Source of the DNA: Archivesica marissinica
Lineage: Eukaryota > Mollusca > Bivalvia > Venerida > Vesicomyidae
DNA: 64,000 bases
Assembly: GCA_014843695.1 (NCBI GenBank)
Contig: CM026397.1
Coordinates: 37,421,858 to 37,485,857 of the forward strand
Reading direction: 5' to 3'
Under the pieces are notes generated by a model. It ran no database searches, was not told the origin of the DNA, and saw only the letters and a list, made by a program, of their open reading frames with translations. Position 1 is the first letter of the stretch, and each line of letters begins with the position of its first letter. This document shows, piece by piece, positions 1 through 10,783 of the stretch. The translations under genes and the position numbers were made by a program.

Positions 1-211
1 CGAACATGCTAAAATAGAGCTAGAGCTCCGAATAGTTGGAATAGTTCCAGATATATATCACCATCAAGCCCATCTACATAGAGGTTCCTTCGATGATAGC
101 CAGTCTGGCAACTTGTGAATGGCTATAGAGTTGGAACATTGCACCATAGCCTGCTGAAGTTGTGAATAATAGCTCACATAAATAGAGAAACATCTCAGAA
201 TATGCATCATA

Positions 212-358
212 CAGACGGATCTGTAGTCCAGTGGTAACACACTGGACTGGTAATCCAGGGATCATAGGTCTGTATCATGGCACTATCCTCCAAAATCTAA
301 AATGACTAATCTCTTCATGAGGCCTCGCTCATATGGGCAACCGGTAGCGACGATAAAT
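212..358 (+). mobile_element. SINE-A, internally deleted copy (copy A side)
   Basis: The tRNA-like head with A box TAGTCCAGTGG and an anticodon-arm-like hairpin is joined straight to the SINE tail (CACTATCCTCCAAAATCTAA). The B box and middle body seen in the full copy at 588-878 are missing. The same deleted form is in copy B at 38024-38160, so it predates the duplication. Confidence 0.75.
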
Positions 359-480
359 ACACATAAAACACACACAATACGCATCACGGAGTTAGAGAGG
401 CCCAGATGATGCAACAACAAATACACATAAAACACACACACAATACGCATCACGGAGTTACAGAGGCCCAGATGATAGAG
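354..480 (+). repeat. Two-unit tandem repeat (about 65 bp) in SINE-A tail
   Basis: A unit containing CATAAAACACACACAATACG and CACGGAGTTAGAGAGGCCCA is present twice with small changes. Copy B carries the same pair at about 38155-38285. Confidence 0.7.
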
Positions 481-587
481 TGCTGCTGAAACATATAGAA
501 TTTCAGATTATACGGTCAATTAACATTAGTAGTATAAAAACATGATGAAACTTTTAAAACATGATGAAACTTTTAAAACATGATGAA

Positions 588-878
588 CAGACGGATATGT
601 AGTCCAGTGGTAACACGCTGGACTGGTAATCCAGGGATCGCAGGTTCGATCCCCCGTCTGACCCTAATAAAATTAACAGTCTTTCAGATGGGACATTAAA
701 CCGAGGTCTCGTGTCGGTGCTTTACACCGTGCACGTAAAAGAACCAGAGGAGATTCTGGAATGGGTCTCTATCTGTATCATGCACTATCCTCCAAAATCT
801 AAAATAACTAATCTCTTCAGGAGGCGTCGCTCATATGGGTAACCGGTAGCGACGATAAATAAACGTAAAAACACACAT
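588..878 (+). mobile_element. SINE-A, full-length tRNA-derived SINE with target-site duplication
   Basis: The head begins CAGACGG and pairs with CCGTCTG. It has pol III A box (TAGTCCAGTGG) and B box (GGTTCGATCCC) and an anticodon-like loop reading GGT (Thr-like). The T stem is too short for a working tRNA. The body includes CCGAGGTCTCGTGTCGGTGC and the tail CTCCAAAATCTAAAATAACT. It is flanked by 13-bp direct repeats AAAACATGATGAA (575-587 and 879-891). Copy B has a single, empty site at 38344-38356. Confidence 0.85.
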
Positions 879-1150
879 AAAACATGATGAAACGACACTT
901 TTAAAACGTGTAGATCACAAGCCTTACCCGATACGTACCTTAAACTGGTACTCGTATAGTCTGCTGTATTAAGCTGAATTTAATTATGTCATTTTGCACA
1001 ATTATTGACAATTTAAAGTAAAAACTAACTGATTAATTATAATTATTATGTTTATCCAATTATTGGTTAAATATTTCAACTATCTTTTTCAATCGTTGGC
1101 ACAGGCCCGGCGGTATGTCTTTGATCAGGTAAATTTGCCGAATGAAAATC

Positions 1151-1335
1151 GCACATAACAAGTGTGAAATACTGCTTATTACTAATGAATGAATGAATGA
1201 ATGGTGTTTTACGGCGCATCGATGCTTATACATAACAAGTGCGAAATACTGCTTATTACTAATGAATGAATGAATGAATGGTGTTTTACGGCGCATCGAT
1301 GCTTATACATAACAAGTGCGAAATACTGCTTATTT
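1151..1335 (+). repeat. About 78-bp tandem repeat with (TGAA)n and TGGTGTTTTACGGCGC
   Basis: The block CATAACAAGTGYGAAATACTG, then repeated GAAT, then GGTGTTTTACGGCGCATC occurs a little more than twice. Copy B has a single block (about 38617-38696). The GAAT run followed by TGTTTTACGSCGC resembles a dispersed repeat common in mollusc genomes (from memory). Confidence 0.65.
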
Positions 1336-1493
1336 ATACTGAAGGGAACTAAATGAGAAATTTAAAAAACGAAATATTTTACAACATAACGGAGCCAGTT
1401 ATATGCATAATGAAACAGGACTTTGACCAGACTTCGAGATAACCAGAGAATTTGACCTAAACGACTTTGAAACAAACGGATGTAGCCACAAAA

Positions 1494-1936
1494 CTACTCA
1501 ACAGTGCATTTGCGATGGCATGTCTGGAAGGCATTTCTAACTTTAGATTTGATTTTTTTCCATAGCCGTCTCAAACAGCCATGCCTCTTTTGTGCAACTG
1601 TTACAATCTCATCTTCAAAATCACCAAAATCCCACTCATCAGAACTACATGTCACAGACGATGCAGTTGACAGTGACATGCTAGATTGATCTGTATCCTC
1701 AGAACTACATGTCACAGACGATGCAGCTGACAGTGACTGGCTAGATTGATCTGTATCCTCAGAACTAGATGTCACAGACGATGCAGCTGACTGTGACCTG
1801 CTAGAATGATTTGTATCCTCAGTATCAGAACTCACGCCTGAGTCATCTTTGATGTTGCTAATCTGTTCTTGAGGTGGAGCTTCTTTGACTTTTAATGCAC
1901 CTAGAGCATCATCCACTTCTTCATCTCTTGTCACAG
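1494..1936 (-). CDS. USP last exon with Ser/acidic repeats (copy A)
   Basis: The acceptor is CTTGTAG at 1937-1943. It reads AVTRDEEVDDALGALKV, the Ser-rich acidic repeats (two units after one diverged unit), SSDEWDFGDFEDE and the basic end RRLWKKIKSKVRNAF, with the stop at 1494-1496. It is one 60-bp unit shorter than copy B, with SMSLST in the last unit. Confidence 0.9.
1620..1815 (-). repeat. 60-bp coding minisatellite in USP last exon (copy A)
   Basis: The units are 60 bp and in frame, each holding GATGCAGCTGACAGTGACTG-like sequence. Copy A has one unit fewer than copy B (38990-39235). Confidence 0.85.
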
Positions 1937-2219
1937 CTACAAGAAGTGGAAATATTTTGCAACACATATTATTTGACAATGTTGAAACATACGACTCATA
2001 TTAGCCATACACAATGGTTGCAATGCACTAATTTACTGAAATTATTCTTAGTATGTTTCCTTATAATTCCTAGACCAATTTCTTTTATATGTTGAAACTG
2101 TTTGACTACTTTGGTGCTATGAAATGCATCTTTGCTCCATGGCAAACACTGCTTTTTCTAGTGAATATTTTAAAAATGGTTTGTAGGCGTATGTTTAAGT
2201 AGACTAGTAGCGCTAAATT

Positions 2220-2479
2220 TCTACAGCATTAGAGCTCATTCTAGGTCAGGGTTAGGGTCTACAGCATTAGAGCTCATTCTAGGTCAGGGTTAGGGTCTAC
2301 AGCATTAGAGCTCATTCTAGGTCAGGGTTAGGGTCTACAGCATTAGAGCTCATTCTAGGTCAGGGTTAGGGTCTACAGCATTACAGCTCATTCTAGGCCA
2401 GGGTTAGGGTCTACAGCATTAGAGCTCATTCTAGGTCAGGGTTAGGGTCTACAGCATTAGAGCTCATTCTAGGTCAGGG
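2220..2479 (+). repeat. 38-bp array with embedded TTAGGG (copy A)
   Basis: About seven units begin TCTACAGCATTAGAGCTCAT and end GGTCAGGGTTAGGG. The array is in the last USP intron. The copy B counterpart is 3.1 kb long. Confidence 0.95.
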
Positions 2480-2767
2480 AACTTTTGGGAGAAAAGTGAG
2501 AAAGCACGCTATCACGTCCTTAAATGGTGTTATTTAATAAATTTCAATAAAATATGGTTAAAATTCACAGTATGACCATTAAATACAACATTTGAATAGG
2601 AGGAGTGCTTTATAATGGGCCAGTGTATCATACTGGACAAAATTCTGTATGAAAATAATGTTTTTTATTTTAGGGAGAAGTGAGGCCCCAAGAGGGAGAA
2701 GTCAGGGTCTGAGGATAAATGACGTTTGAATTGAGGATGCTCAACATCCTGTGCATGACTGGTTTAC

Positions 2768-2843
2768 CTTTACTGCTGGCAGTCTTTCTTGTACTTGGTA
2801 CAGCCGGTATGCTAGGCAGGGTCTCTTCTACAGCAGCATGTTC
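2768..2843 (-). CDS. USP C-terminal linker exon (copy A)
   Basis: This 76-nt exon is identical in sequence to the copy B exon at 43058-43133, with the same TTGTAG acceptor and GTAAAC donor. An open frame on the opposite strand here is only the shadow of this exon. Confidence 0.83.
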
Positions 2844-2894
2844 CTACAAAAGTGGACATATAGTCATGTATCTACTGTTGAGAGCATTGAAGTA

Positions 2895-3980
2895 CATGCA
2901 TGCATACATGTACAGTGAGTGGTCCATCCATCACATCATGCATACATGTACAGTGAGTGGTCCATCCATCACATCATGCATACATGTACAGTGAGTGGTC
3001 CATCCATCACATCATGCATACATGTACAGTGAGTGGTCCATCCATCACATCATGCATACATGTACAGTGAGTGGTCCATCCATCACATCATGCATACATG
3101 TACAGTGAGTGGTCCATCCATCACATCATGCATGCATACATGTACAGTGAGTGGTCCATCCATCACATCATGCATACATGTACAGTGAGTGGTCCATCCA
3201 TCACATCATGCATACATGTACAGTGAGTGGTCCATCCATCACATCATGCATACATGTACAGTGAGTGGTCCATCCATCACATCATGCATACATGTACAGT
3301 GAGTGGTCCATCCATCACATCATGCATACATGTACAGTGAGTGGTCCATCCATCACATCATGCATACATGTACAGTGAGTGGTCCATCCATCATCATGCA
3401 TACATGTACAGTCCATCCTCACACATGCATACATGTACAGTGAGTGGTCCATCCATCACATCATGCATACATGTACAGTGAGTGGTCCATCCATCACATC
3501 ATGCATACATGTACAGTGAGTGGTCCATCCATCACATCATGCATACATGTACAGTGAGTGGTCCATCCATCACATCATGCATACATGTACAGTGAGTGGT
3601 CCATCCATCACATCATGCATACATGTACAGTGAGTGGTCCATCCATCACATCATGCATACATGTACAGTGAGTGGTCCATCCATCACATCATACATACAT
3701 GTACAGTGAGTGGTCCATCCATCACATCATGTATACATGTACAGTGAGTGGTCCATCCATCACATCATGCATGCATACATGTACAGTGAGTGGTCCATCC
3801 ATCACATCATACATACATGTACAGTGAGTGGTCCATCCATCACATCATGTATACATGTACAGTGAGTGGTCCATCCATCACATCATACATACATGTACAG
3901 TGAGTGGTCCATCCATCACATCATGCATACATACATGTACAGTGAGTGGTCCATCCATCACATCATGCATACATGTACAG
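2895..3980 (+). repeat. 38-bp array (copy A)
   Basis: About 28 units contain CATACATGTACAGTGAGTGG and TCCATCCATCACATCATG. It lies in the intron between the 105-nt and 76-nt USP exons. Short frames within it are not genes. Confidence 0.95.
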
Positions 3981-4196
3981 TGAGTGGTCCATCCATCATA
4001 CAACCTCATTTGTTTAACAGTGAGTGGTCCATCCATCATACAACCTCATTTGTTTAACAGTGAGTGGTCCATCAATCATACAATCTCATTTGTTTAACAG
4101 TGAGTGGTCCATCCATCATACAACCTCATTTGTTTAACAGTGAGTGGTCCATCCATCATACAATCTCATCTGTTTAACAGTGAGTGGTCCATCTAT
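3981..4196 (+). repeat. 40-bp array derived from the 38-bp unit (copy A)
   Basis: Five units keep TGAGTGGTCCATCCATCATA from the neighbouring array but continue CAACCTCATTTGTTTAACAG. Copy B has about ten such units. Confidence 0.9.
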
Positions 4197-4292
4197 TACG
4201 CTATCTCATTGACATTTTTTGAGAACTAATAATGTTTAAGATTGTTTTGACATATATATAATTTATGAAATCATACGATTGATGGCAAAATG

Positions 4293-4459
4293 TCACTGGC
4301 ACTGGGACTCTGAAGGTGAAGAGAATTAGTCCTTGAATGTGCATGCACTGGCACTGGGACTCTGAAGGTGTAGAGAATTAGTCCTTGAATGTACATGCAC
4401 TGGCACTCTGAAGGTGTAGAGAATTAGTCCTTGAATGTGCATGGGCACTGGGACTCTGC
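4293..4459 (+). repeat. 52-bp array (copy A, about three units)
   Basis: Units run ACTGGCACTGGGACTCTGAA, GGTGTAGAGAATTAGTCCTT, GAATGTGCATGC. Copy B (47405-48305) has about 18 units. Confidence 0.88.
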
Positions 4460-4550
4460 TTTGTTTCCCGCTAATGTGGGCGAGACAAAACCCAGACAGA
4501 AATAAAAACTATTGCTTAATTATCTCGCACTAATAATAATCACAACTTAC

Positions 4551-4655
4551 ATTCATTTGCACTGGGATCACCTGTGTGATCTCATTTTTCTTGTAGAACA
4601 GCACGTACACTGACTTAGTTGAGGCCATCACCTTCTGCAATGACTTCATGCTTCT
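4551..4655 (-). CDS. USP exon ending the catalytic domain (copy A)
   Basis: The acceptor is TTACAG and the donor GTAAGT; it is 105 nt and phase 0. It encodes RSMKSLQKVMASTKSVYVLF then YKKNEITQVIPVQMN. It is nearly identical to the exon at 48657-48761. Confidence 0.9.
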
Positions 4656-5139
4656 CTGTAAAACATATCAACAGAAATATAAGACATGTATATATGGCAA
4701 CATCTGGTAATCACGTACATGTACTAAGTCTATACACAAATCCAAGTGACTTACTTCAATCTGTTCAACAAGAATACTCCACGTCATATTTTCTCTAAAT
4801 TTACTACGATTTATTTTAAAAAGGGCTACTAGCATGATACATATGATAAATTAAAGATGGGATGAATATTTAACCAAAGACTCATATACCCTGTCATAAC
4901 AATTTTATTACTCTGAAAACCTTGTTCATTTAACTAAAAAACAATGTTTGAGTCACTTTTTTGTGTAAGGATTGTCATCATTTTTCATTTTTACCCCTTT
5001 AACCGCCTCAATTGAGTAATTTCATGATGGGTGATTTTTTTACCTTGACACCGGCACGTCCAGATTTGGAATCACTCATTTGTTCAATAGATATTCATAT
5101 CGTATTTCACGCTTTCAGTCTATAAAGGCATCTATGATC

Positions 5140-5210
5140 ATGTAAGTGTCCCCCCAAAAGTAAAATGACTAATAAACTTCAGAGGGCAATGATAAATACG
5201 TGTATATGTA
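5140..5210 (+). mobile_element. Decayed SINE-A tail fragment
   Basis: CCCAAAAGTAAAATGACTAA followed by an AACTTCAGAGGGCAATGATAAA-like stretch matches the SINE-A 3' end. It is also present in copy B at about 49258-49325. Confidence 0.5.
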
Positions 5211-5253
5211 TAAAAAAACCAATTCCCAAAGGTTGCTCCATGAGTGTGATGTT

Positions 5254-6180
5254 AGACTGTTAGCTTGTGCCAGGTTGTTAACAAGGAATCGAGATCCGGT
5301 GGTCTAACATATGTTCTCAATGATATATCAGACATAGACTGTTAGCTTGTGTCAGGTTGTTAACAAGGAATCGAGATCCGGTGATCTAACATATGTTCTC
5401 AATGATATATCAGACATAGACTGTTAGCTTGTGTCAGGTTGTTAACAAGGAATCGAGATCCGGTGGTCTAACATATGTTCTCAATGATATATCAGACATA
5501 GACTGTTAGCTTGTGTCAGGTTGTTAACAAGGAATCGAGATCCGGTGATCTAACATATGTTCTCAATGATATATCAGACATAGACTGTTAGCTTGTGCCA
5601 GGTTGTTAACAAGGAATCGAGATCCGGTGATCTAACATATGTTCTCAATGATATATCAGACATAGACTGTTAGCTTGTGTCAGGTTGTTAACAAGGAATC
5701 GAGATCCGGTGATCTAACATATGTTCTCAATGATATATCAGACATAGACTGTTAGCTTGTGCCAGGTTGTTAACAAAGAATCGAGATCCGGTGGTCTAAC
5801 ATATGTTCTCAATGATATATCAGACATAGACTGTTAGCTTGTGCCAGGTTGTTAACAAGGAATCGAGATCCGGTGATCTAACATATGTTCTCAATGATAT
5901 ATCAGACATAGACTGTTAGCTTGTGCCAGGTTGTTAACAAAGAATCGAGATCCGGTGGTCTAACATATGTTCTCAATGATATATCAGACATAGACTGTTA
6001 GCTTGTGCCAGGTTGTTAACAAGGAATCGAGATCCGGTGATCTAACATATGTTCTCAATGATATATCAGACATAGACTGTTAGCTTGTGTCAGGTTGTTA
6101 ACAAGGAATCGAGATCCGGTGATCTAACATATGTTCTCAATGATATATTAGACATAGACTGTTAGCTTGTGCCCAGCTGC
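5254..6180 (+). repeat. 82-bp array (copy A)
   Basis: About 11 units start GACTGTTAGCTTGTGYCAGG and contain AAGGAATCGAGATCCGGTGA and CAATGATATATCAGACATA. In copy B only about two units and broken pieces remain, split by two transposons. Confidence 0.93.
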
Positions 6181-6235
6181 TAACAAGGAATCCAGCTATA
6201 TGATCTCCATGATTTGACTATATAACCCCAGTATT

Positions 6236-6482
6236 GCATGAACTCCACTGGCTTCCTGTACAGTGCAGAGTGCAATACAAAATTCTCACACAAACTTACA
6301 AAGCACTCAATAGTCAATCACCATCATAAATGAGGAATATGTAAGAAATATATGTGCATCCAAGGAACTTAGATCCAAAAATAACTTGTTGACATTAGTG
6401 GTTCCAAAATGTCAAATAATTTGTTATGGTGACAGAAGTTTTCAATTAGCTGCTGCTACGTTATGGAATGCCCTTCCATTTG
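6236..6482 (+). pseudogene. LINE reverse-transcriptase C-terminal fossil (copy A, front part)
   Basis: It reads LHWLPVQCRVQYKILTQTYK then ALNSQSPS, a frameshift, then YVRNICASKELRSKNNLLTL, VVPKCQIICYGDRSFQLAAA and TLWNALPFGI. HWLP...YK-x-L-x-L-x-YKALN...R-S...GDRSF-x-x-A-x-x-LWN-x-LP is the standard C-terminal end of CR1/jockey-type LINE polymerases. The frame is broken, so it is inactive. The final part resumes after the 52-bp array at 9560-9628. Confidence 0.8.
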
Positions 6483-9400
6483 GTATCAGATACTGTAAGA
6501 GTGGTTGCTAGGTTATGGAATGCCCTTCCATTTGGTATCAGAGACTGTAAGAGTGGTTGCTAGGTTATGGAATGCCCTTCCATTTGGTATCAGAGACTGT
6601 AAGAGTGGTTGCTACGTTATGGAATGCCATTCCATTTGGTATCATAGACTGTAAGAGTGGTTGCTATGTTATGGAATGCCCTTCCATTTGGTATCAGAGA
6701 CTGTAATAGTGGTTGCTAGGTAATGTAATCATTGGAATGCCCTTCCATCTGATATCATAGACTGTAAGAGTGGTTGCTATGTTATGGAATGCCCTTCCAT
6801 TTGGTATCATAGACTGTAAGAGTGGTTGCTACGTTATAGAATGCCCTTCCATTTGGTATCATAGAGTGTAAGAGTGGTTGCTATGTTATGGAATGCCCTT
6901 CCATTTGGTATCAGAGACTGTAAGAGTGGTTGCTAGGTAATGGAATCATTGGAATGCCCTTCTATCTGATATCATAGACTGTAAGAGTGGTTGCTATGTT
7001 ATGGAATGCCCTTCCATTTGGTATCATAGACTGTAAGAGTGGTTGCTAGGTTATGGAATGCCCTTCCATTTGGTATCAGAGACTGTAAGAGTGGTTGCTA
7101 GGTTATGGAATCATTGGAATGCCCTTCCATTTGGTATCATAGACTGTAATAGTGGTTGCTATGTTATGGAATGCCCTTCCATTTGGTATCAGAGACTGTA
7201 AGAGTAGTTGCTATGTTATGGAATGCCCTTCCATTTGGTATCAGAGACTGTAATAGTGGTTGCTAGGTTATGGAATCATTAGAATGCCCTTCCATCTGAT
7301 ATCATAGACTGTAAGAGTGGTTGCTATGTTATGGAATGCAGTTCCATTTGGTATCATAGACTGTAAGAGTGGTTGCTAGGTTATGGAATCATTGGAATGC
7401 CCTTCCATTTGGTATCATAGACTGTAAGAGTGGTTGCTATGTTATGGAATGTCCTTCCATTTGGTATCAGAGACTGTAAGAGTGGTTGCTAGGTTATGGA
7501 ATGCCCTTCCATTTGGTATCATAGACTGTAAGAGTGGTTGCTATGTTATGGAATGCCCTTCCATTTGGTATCATAGACTGTAAGAGTGGTTGCTATGTTA
7601 TGGAATGCCCTTCCATTTGGTATCAGAGACTGTAAGAGTGGTTGCTAGGTTATGGAATCATTGGAATGCCCTTCCATCTGGTATCAGAGAACGTAAGAGT
7701 GGTTGCTAGGTTATGGAATGCCCTTCCATCTGGTATCATAGACTGTAAGAGTGGTTGCTAGGTTATGGAATGCCCTTCCATCTGGTATCATAGACTGTAA
7801 GAGTGGTTGCTATGTTATGGAATGCCCTTCCATCTGGTATCATAGACTGTAAGAGTGGTTGCTAGATTATGGAATGCCCTTCCATTTGGTATCATAGACT
7901 GTAAGAGTGGTTGCTATGTTATGGAATGCCCTTCCATTTGGTATCATATACTGTAAGAGTGGTTGCTATGTTATGGAATGCCCTTCCATCTGGTATCATA
8001 GACTGTAAGAGTGGTTGCTAGGTTATGGAATGCCCTTCCATCTGGTAGCATAGTCTGTAAGAGTGGCTGCTAGGTTATGGAATGCCCTTCCATCTGGTAT
8101 CAGAGACTGTAAGAGTGGTTGCTAGGTTATGGAATCATTGGAATGCCCTTCCATTTGGTATATAGACTGTAAGAGTGGTTGCTATGTTATGGAATGCCCT
8201 TCCATTTGGTATCAGAGACTGTAAGAGTGGTTGCTATGTTATGGAATGCCCTTCCATTCATTTGGTATCAGAGACTGTAATAGTGGTTGCTAGGTAATGG
8301 AATCATTGGAATGCCCTTCCATCTGATATCATAGACTGTAAGAGTGGTTGCTATGTTATGGAATGCCCTTCCATTTGGTATCATAGACTGTAAGAGTGGT
8401 TGCTACATTATGGAATGCCCTTCCATTTGGTATCATAGAGTGTAAGAGTGGTTGCTATGTTATGGAATGCCCTTCCATTTGGTATCAGAGACTGTAAGAG
8501 TGGTTGCTAGGTAATGGAATCATTGGAATGCCCTTCCATCTGATATCATAGACTGTAAGAGTGGTTGCTATGTTATGGAATGCCCTTCCATTTGGTATCA
8601 GAGACTGTAAGAGTGGTTGCTAGGTTATGGAATCATTGGAATGCCCTTCCATTTGGTATCATAGACTGTAAGAGTGGTTGCTATGTTATGGAATGCCCTT
8701 CCATTTGGTATCAGAGACTGTAAGAGTGGTTGCTAGGTTATGGAATCATTGGAATGCCCTTCCATTTGGTATCATAGACTGTAAGAGTGGTTGCTATGTT
8801 ATGGAATGCCCTTCCATTTGGTATCAGAGACTGTATGAGTGGTTGCTAGGTTATGGAATCATTGGAATGCCCTTCCATTTGGTATCATAGACTGTAAGAG
8901 TGGTTGCTAGGTTATGGAATGCCCTTCCATCTGATATCATAGACTGTAAGAGTGGTTGCTATGTTATGGAATGCCCTTCCATTTGGTATCAGAGACTGTA
9001 AGAGTGGTTGCTAGGTTATGGAATCATTGGAATGCCCTTCCATTTGGTATCATAGACTGTAAGAGTGGTTGCTAGGTTATGGAATGCCCTTCCATTTGGT
9101 ATCATAGACTGTAAGAGTGGTTGCTATGTTATGGAATGCCCTTCCATTTGGTATCAGAGACTGTAAGAGTGGTTGCTATGTTATGGAATGCCCTTCCATT
9201 TGGTATCAGAGACTGTAAGAGTGGTTGCTATGTTATGGAATGCCCTTCCATTTGGTATCAGAGACTGTAAGAGTGGTTGCTAGGTTATGGAATGCCCTTC
9301 CATCTGGTATCATAGACTGTAAGAGTGGTTGCTAGGTTATGGAATGCCCTTCCATCTGGTATCAGAGACTGTAAGAGTGGTTGCTATGTTATGGAATGCC

Positions 9401-9588
9401 CTTCCATCTGGTATCATAGACTGTAAGAGTGGTTGCTAGGTTATGGAATGCCCTTCCATCTGGTATCATAGACTGTAAAAGTGGTTGCTAGGTTATGGAA
9501 TGCCCTTCCATCTGATATCATAGACTGTAAGAGTGGTTGCTAGGTCTTATGGAATGCCCTTCCATCTGATATCATAGACTGTAAGACA
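6452..9588 (+). repeat. 52-bp array made from a piece of a LINE (copy A)
   Basis: About 58 units start GACTGTAAGAGTGGTTGCTA and continue TGTTATGGAATGCCCTTCCA then TTTGGTATCATA. The unit is the LINE coding sequence for LWNALPFGI-DCKSG. Some units carry an extra ATCATTGGA block. Copy B has only about two units (51778-51882). Confidence 0.93.
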
Positions 9589-9628
9589 CTAACAACTTTC
9601 AAAAAAGCTCTCAAAACTCACTATGAGG
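9560..9628 (+). pseudogene. LINE reverse-transcriptase C-terminal fossil (copy A, last part)
   Basis: ALPSDIIDCKTLTTFKKALK and THYE continue the LINE protein that starts at 6236. LTTFKKALKTH matches the usual (S/T)-L-x-x-FK-x-x-LK-x-H ending. The array at 6452-9588 is inserted exactly between IIDCK and this tail. Confidence 0.78.
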
Positions 9629-10416
9629 TAAGAGTAGCTTCCCTTATATTACCAGTTTACCATTTGCTTACTACTATAGTATGTAAATATGCATTGACAA
9701 TCTAACTGTCAGGTAAGAGTAGCTTCCCTTATATTACCAGTTTACCATTTGCTTACTACTATAGTATGTAAATATACATTGACAATCTAACAGACAGGTA
9801 AGAGTAGCTTCCCTTATATTACCAGTTTACCATTTGCTTACTACTATAGTATGTAAATATGCATTGACAATCTAACAGACAGGTAAGAGTAGCTTCCCTT
9901 ATATTACCAGTTTACCATTTGCTTACTACTATAGTATGTAAATATGCATTGACAATCTAACAGACAGGTAAGAGTAGCTTCCCTTATATTACCAGTTTAC
10001 CATTTGCTTACTACTAAAGTATGTAAATATGCATTGACAATCTAACAGACAGGTAAGAGTAGCTTCCCTTATATTACCAGTTTACCATTTGCTTACTACT
10101 AAAGTATGTAAATATGCATTGACAATCTAACAGACAGGTAAGAGTAGCTTCCCTTATATTACCAGTTTACCATTTGCTTACTACTAAAGTATGTAAATAT
10201 GCATTGACAATCTAACAGACAGGTAAGAGTAGCTTCCCTTATATTACCAGTTTACCATTTGCTTACTACTAAAGTATGTAAATATGCATTGACAATCTAA
10301 CAGACAGGTAAGAGTAGCTTCCCTTATATTACCAGTTTACAATTTGCTTACTACTATAGTGTGTAAATATGCATTGACAATCTAACAGACAGGTAAGAGT
10401 AGCTTCCCTTATATTT
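9625..10416 (+). repeat. 85-bp array (copy A)
   Basis: About nine units start AGGTAAGAGTAGCTTCCCTT and contain CCATTTGCTTACTACTATAG and GCATTGACAATCTAACAGAC. It ends just left of the His-box exon. Copy B at 51883-52691 is of similar length. Confidence 0.93.
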
Positions 10417-10432
10417 TATCAAAACAACTTAC

Positions 10433-10555
10433 AGAAGCATCATTGAAGTGGTACCACTGATCACCGCAGCGAATGCTAGCTAGATAATGTCCGGAGTTTG
10501 CAGATGAACCTTTGTGGAGAATTAGTCCATAAAGACTATATGTCACTGGTGGGCC
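10433..10555 (-). CDS. USP exon with catalytic His box (copy A)
   Basis: The acceptor is TTTCAG and the donor GTAAGT; it is 123 nt and phase 0. It reads GPPVTYSLYGLILHKG, SSANSGHYLASIRCGDQWYH and FNDAS. The catalytic His (SGHY) is kept. There are two residue changes from copy B. Confidence 0.9.
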
Positions 10556-10783
10556 CTGAAAAACCAATTCTTAAGGTTACTTTTCAACTTTAAATAATAA
10601 ATCAATACACAGTAAAATCTATATCCCAAATTTATGCAATACACAAGTAATATGACTAAGTTGAGTGCCAGACTTCTGCAATACACAAACTCAAGCATAG
10701 ATCCAAAGCATAGCTCAATCCGAATGATTGAATCCACGTCCGGGGCTAATACAAATGCTTTCTATATTATTTTCCACTAAAAC

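Larger units (their letters stand above)
1494..10555 (-). pseudogene. Partial duplicate of the USP gene: last four exons (copy A)
   Basis: Exons 10433-10555, 4551-4655, 2768-2843 and 1494-1936 join in frame (747 nt, 248 residues plus stop) with all splice sites intact. They encode the His box to the C-terminus only. The upstream catalytic exons are not found before the 14.3-kb 21-bp array and the gap, so this copy cannot by itself make a protease. No stop or frameshift is present, which suggests a recent duplication, or an allele of the same locus placed next to it by assembly. It could also be a complete paralogue whose front is hidden in the gap. Confidence 0.8.

Noticed and set aside
588..663. 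A tRNA-Thr (GGT) gene
   Set aside because: The T stem is too short, the sequence continues into a SINE body, and it has a target-site duplication; it is a SINE head.
2719..2994. Plus-strand 91-codon frame with a hydrophobic start (also at 43009)
   Set aside because: It is the antisense shadow of the 76-nt USP exon and then runs into the 38-bp array.
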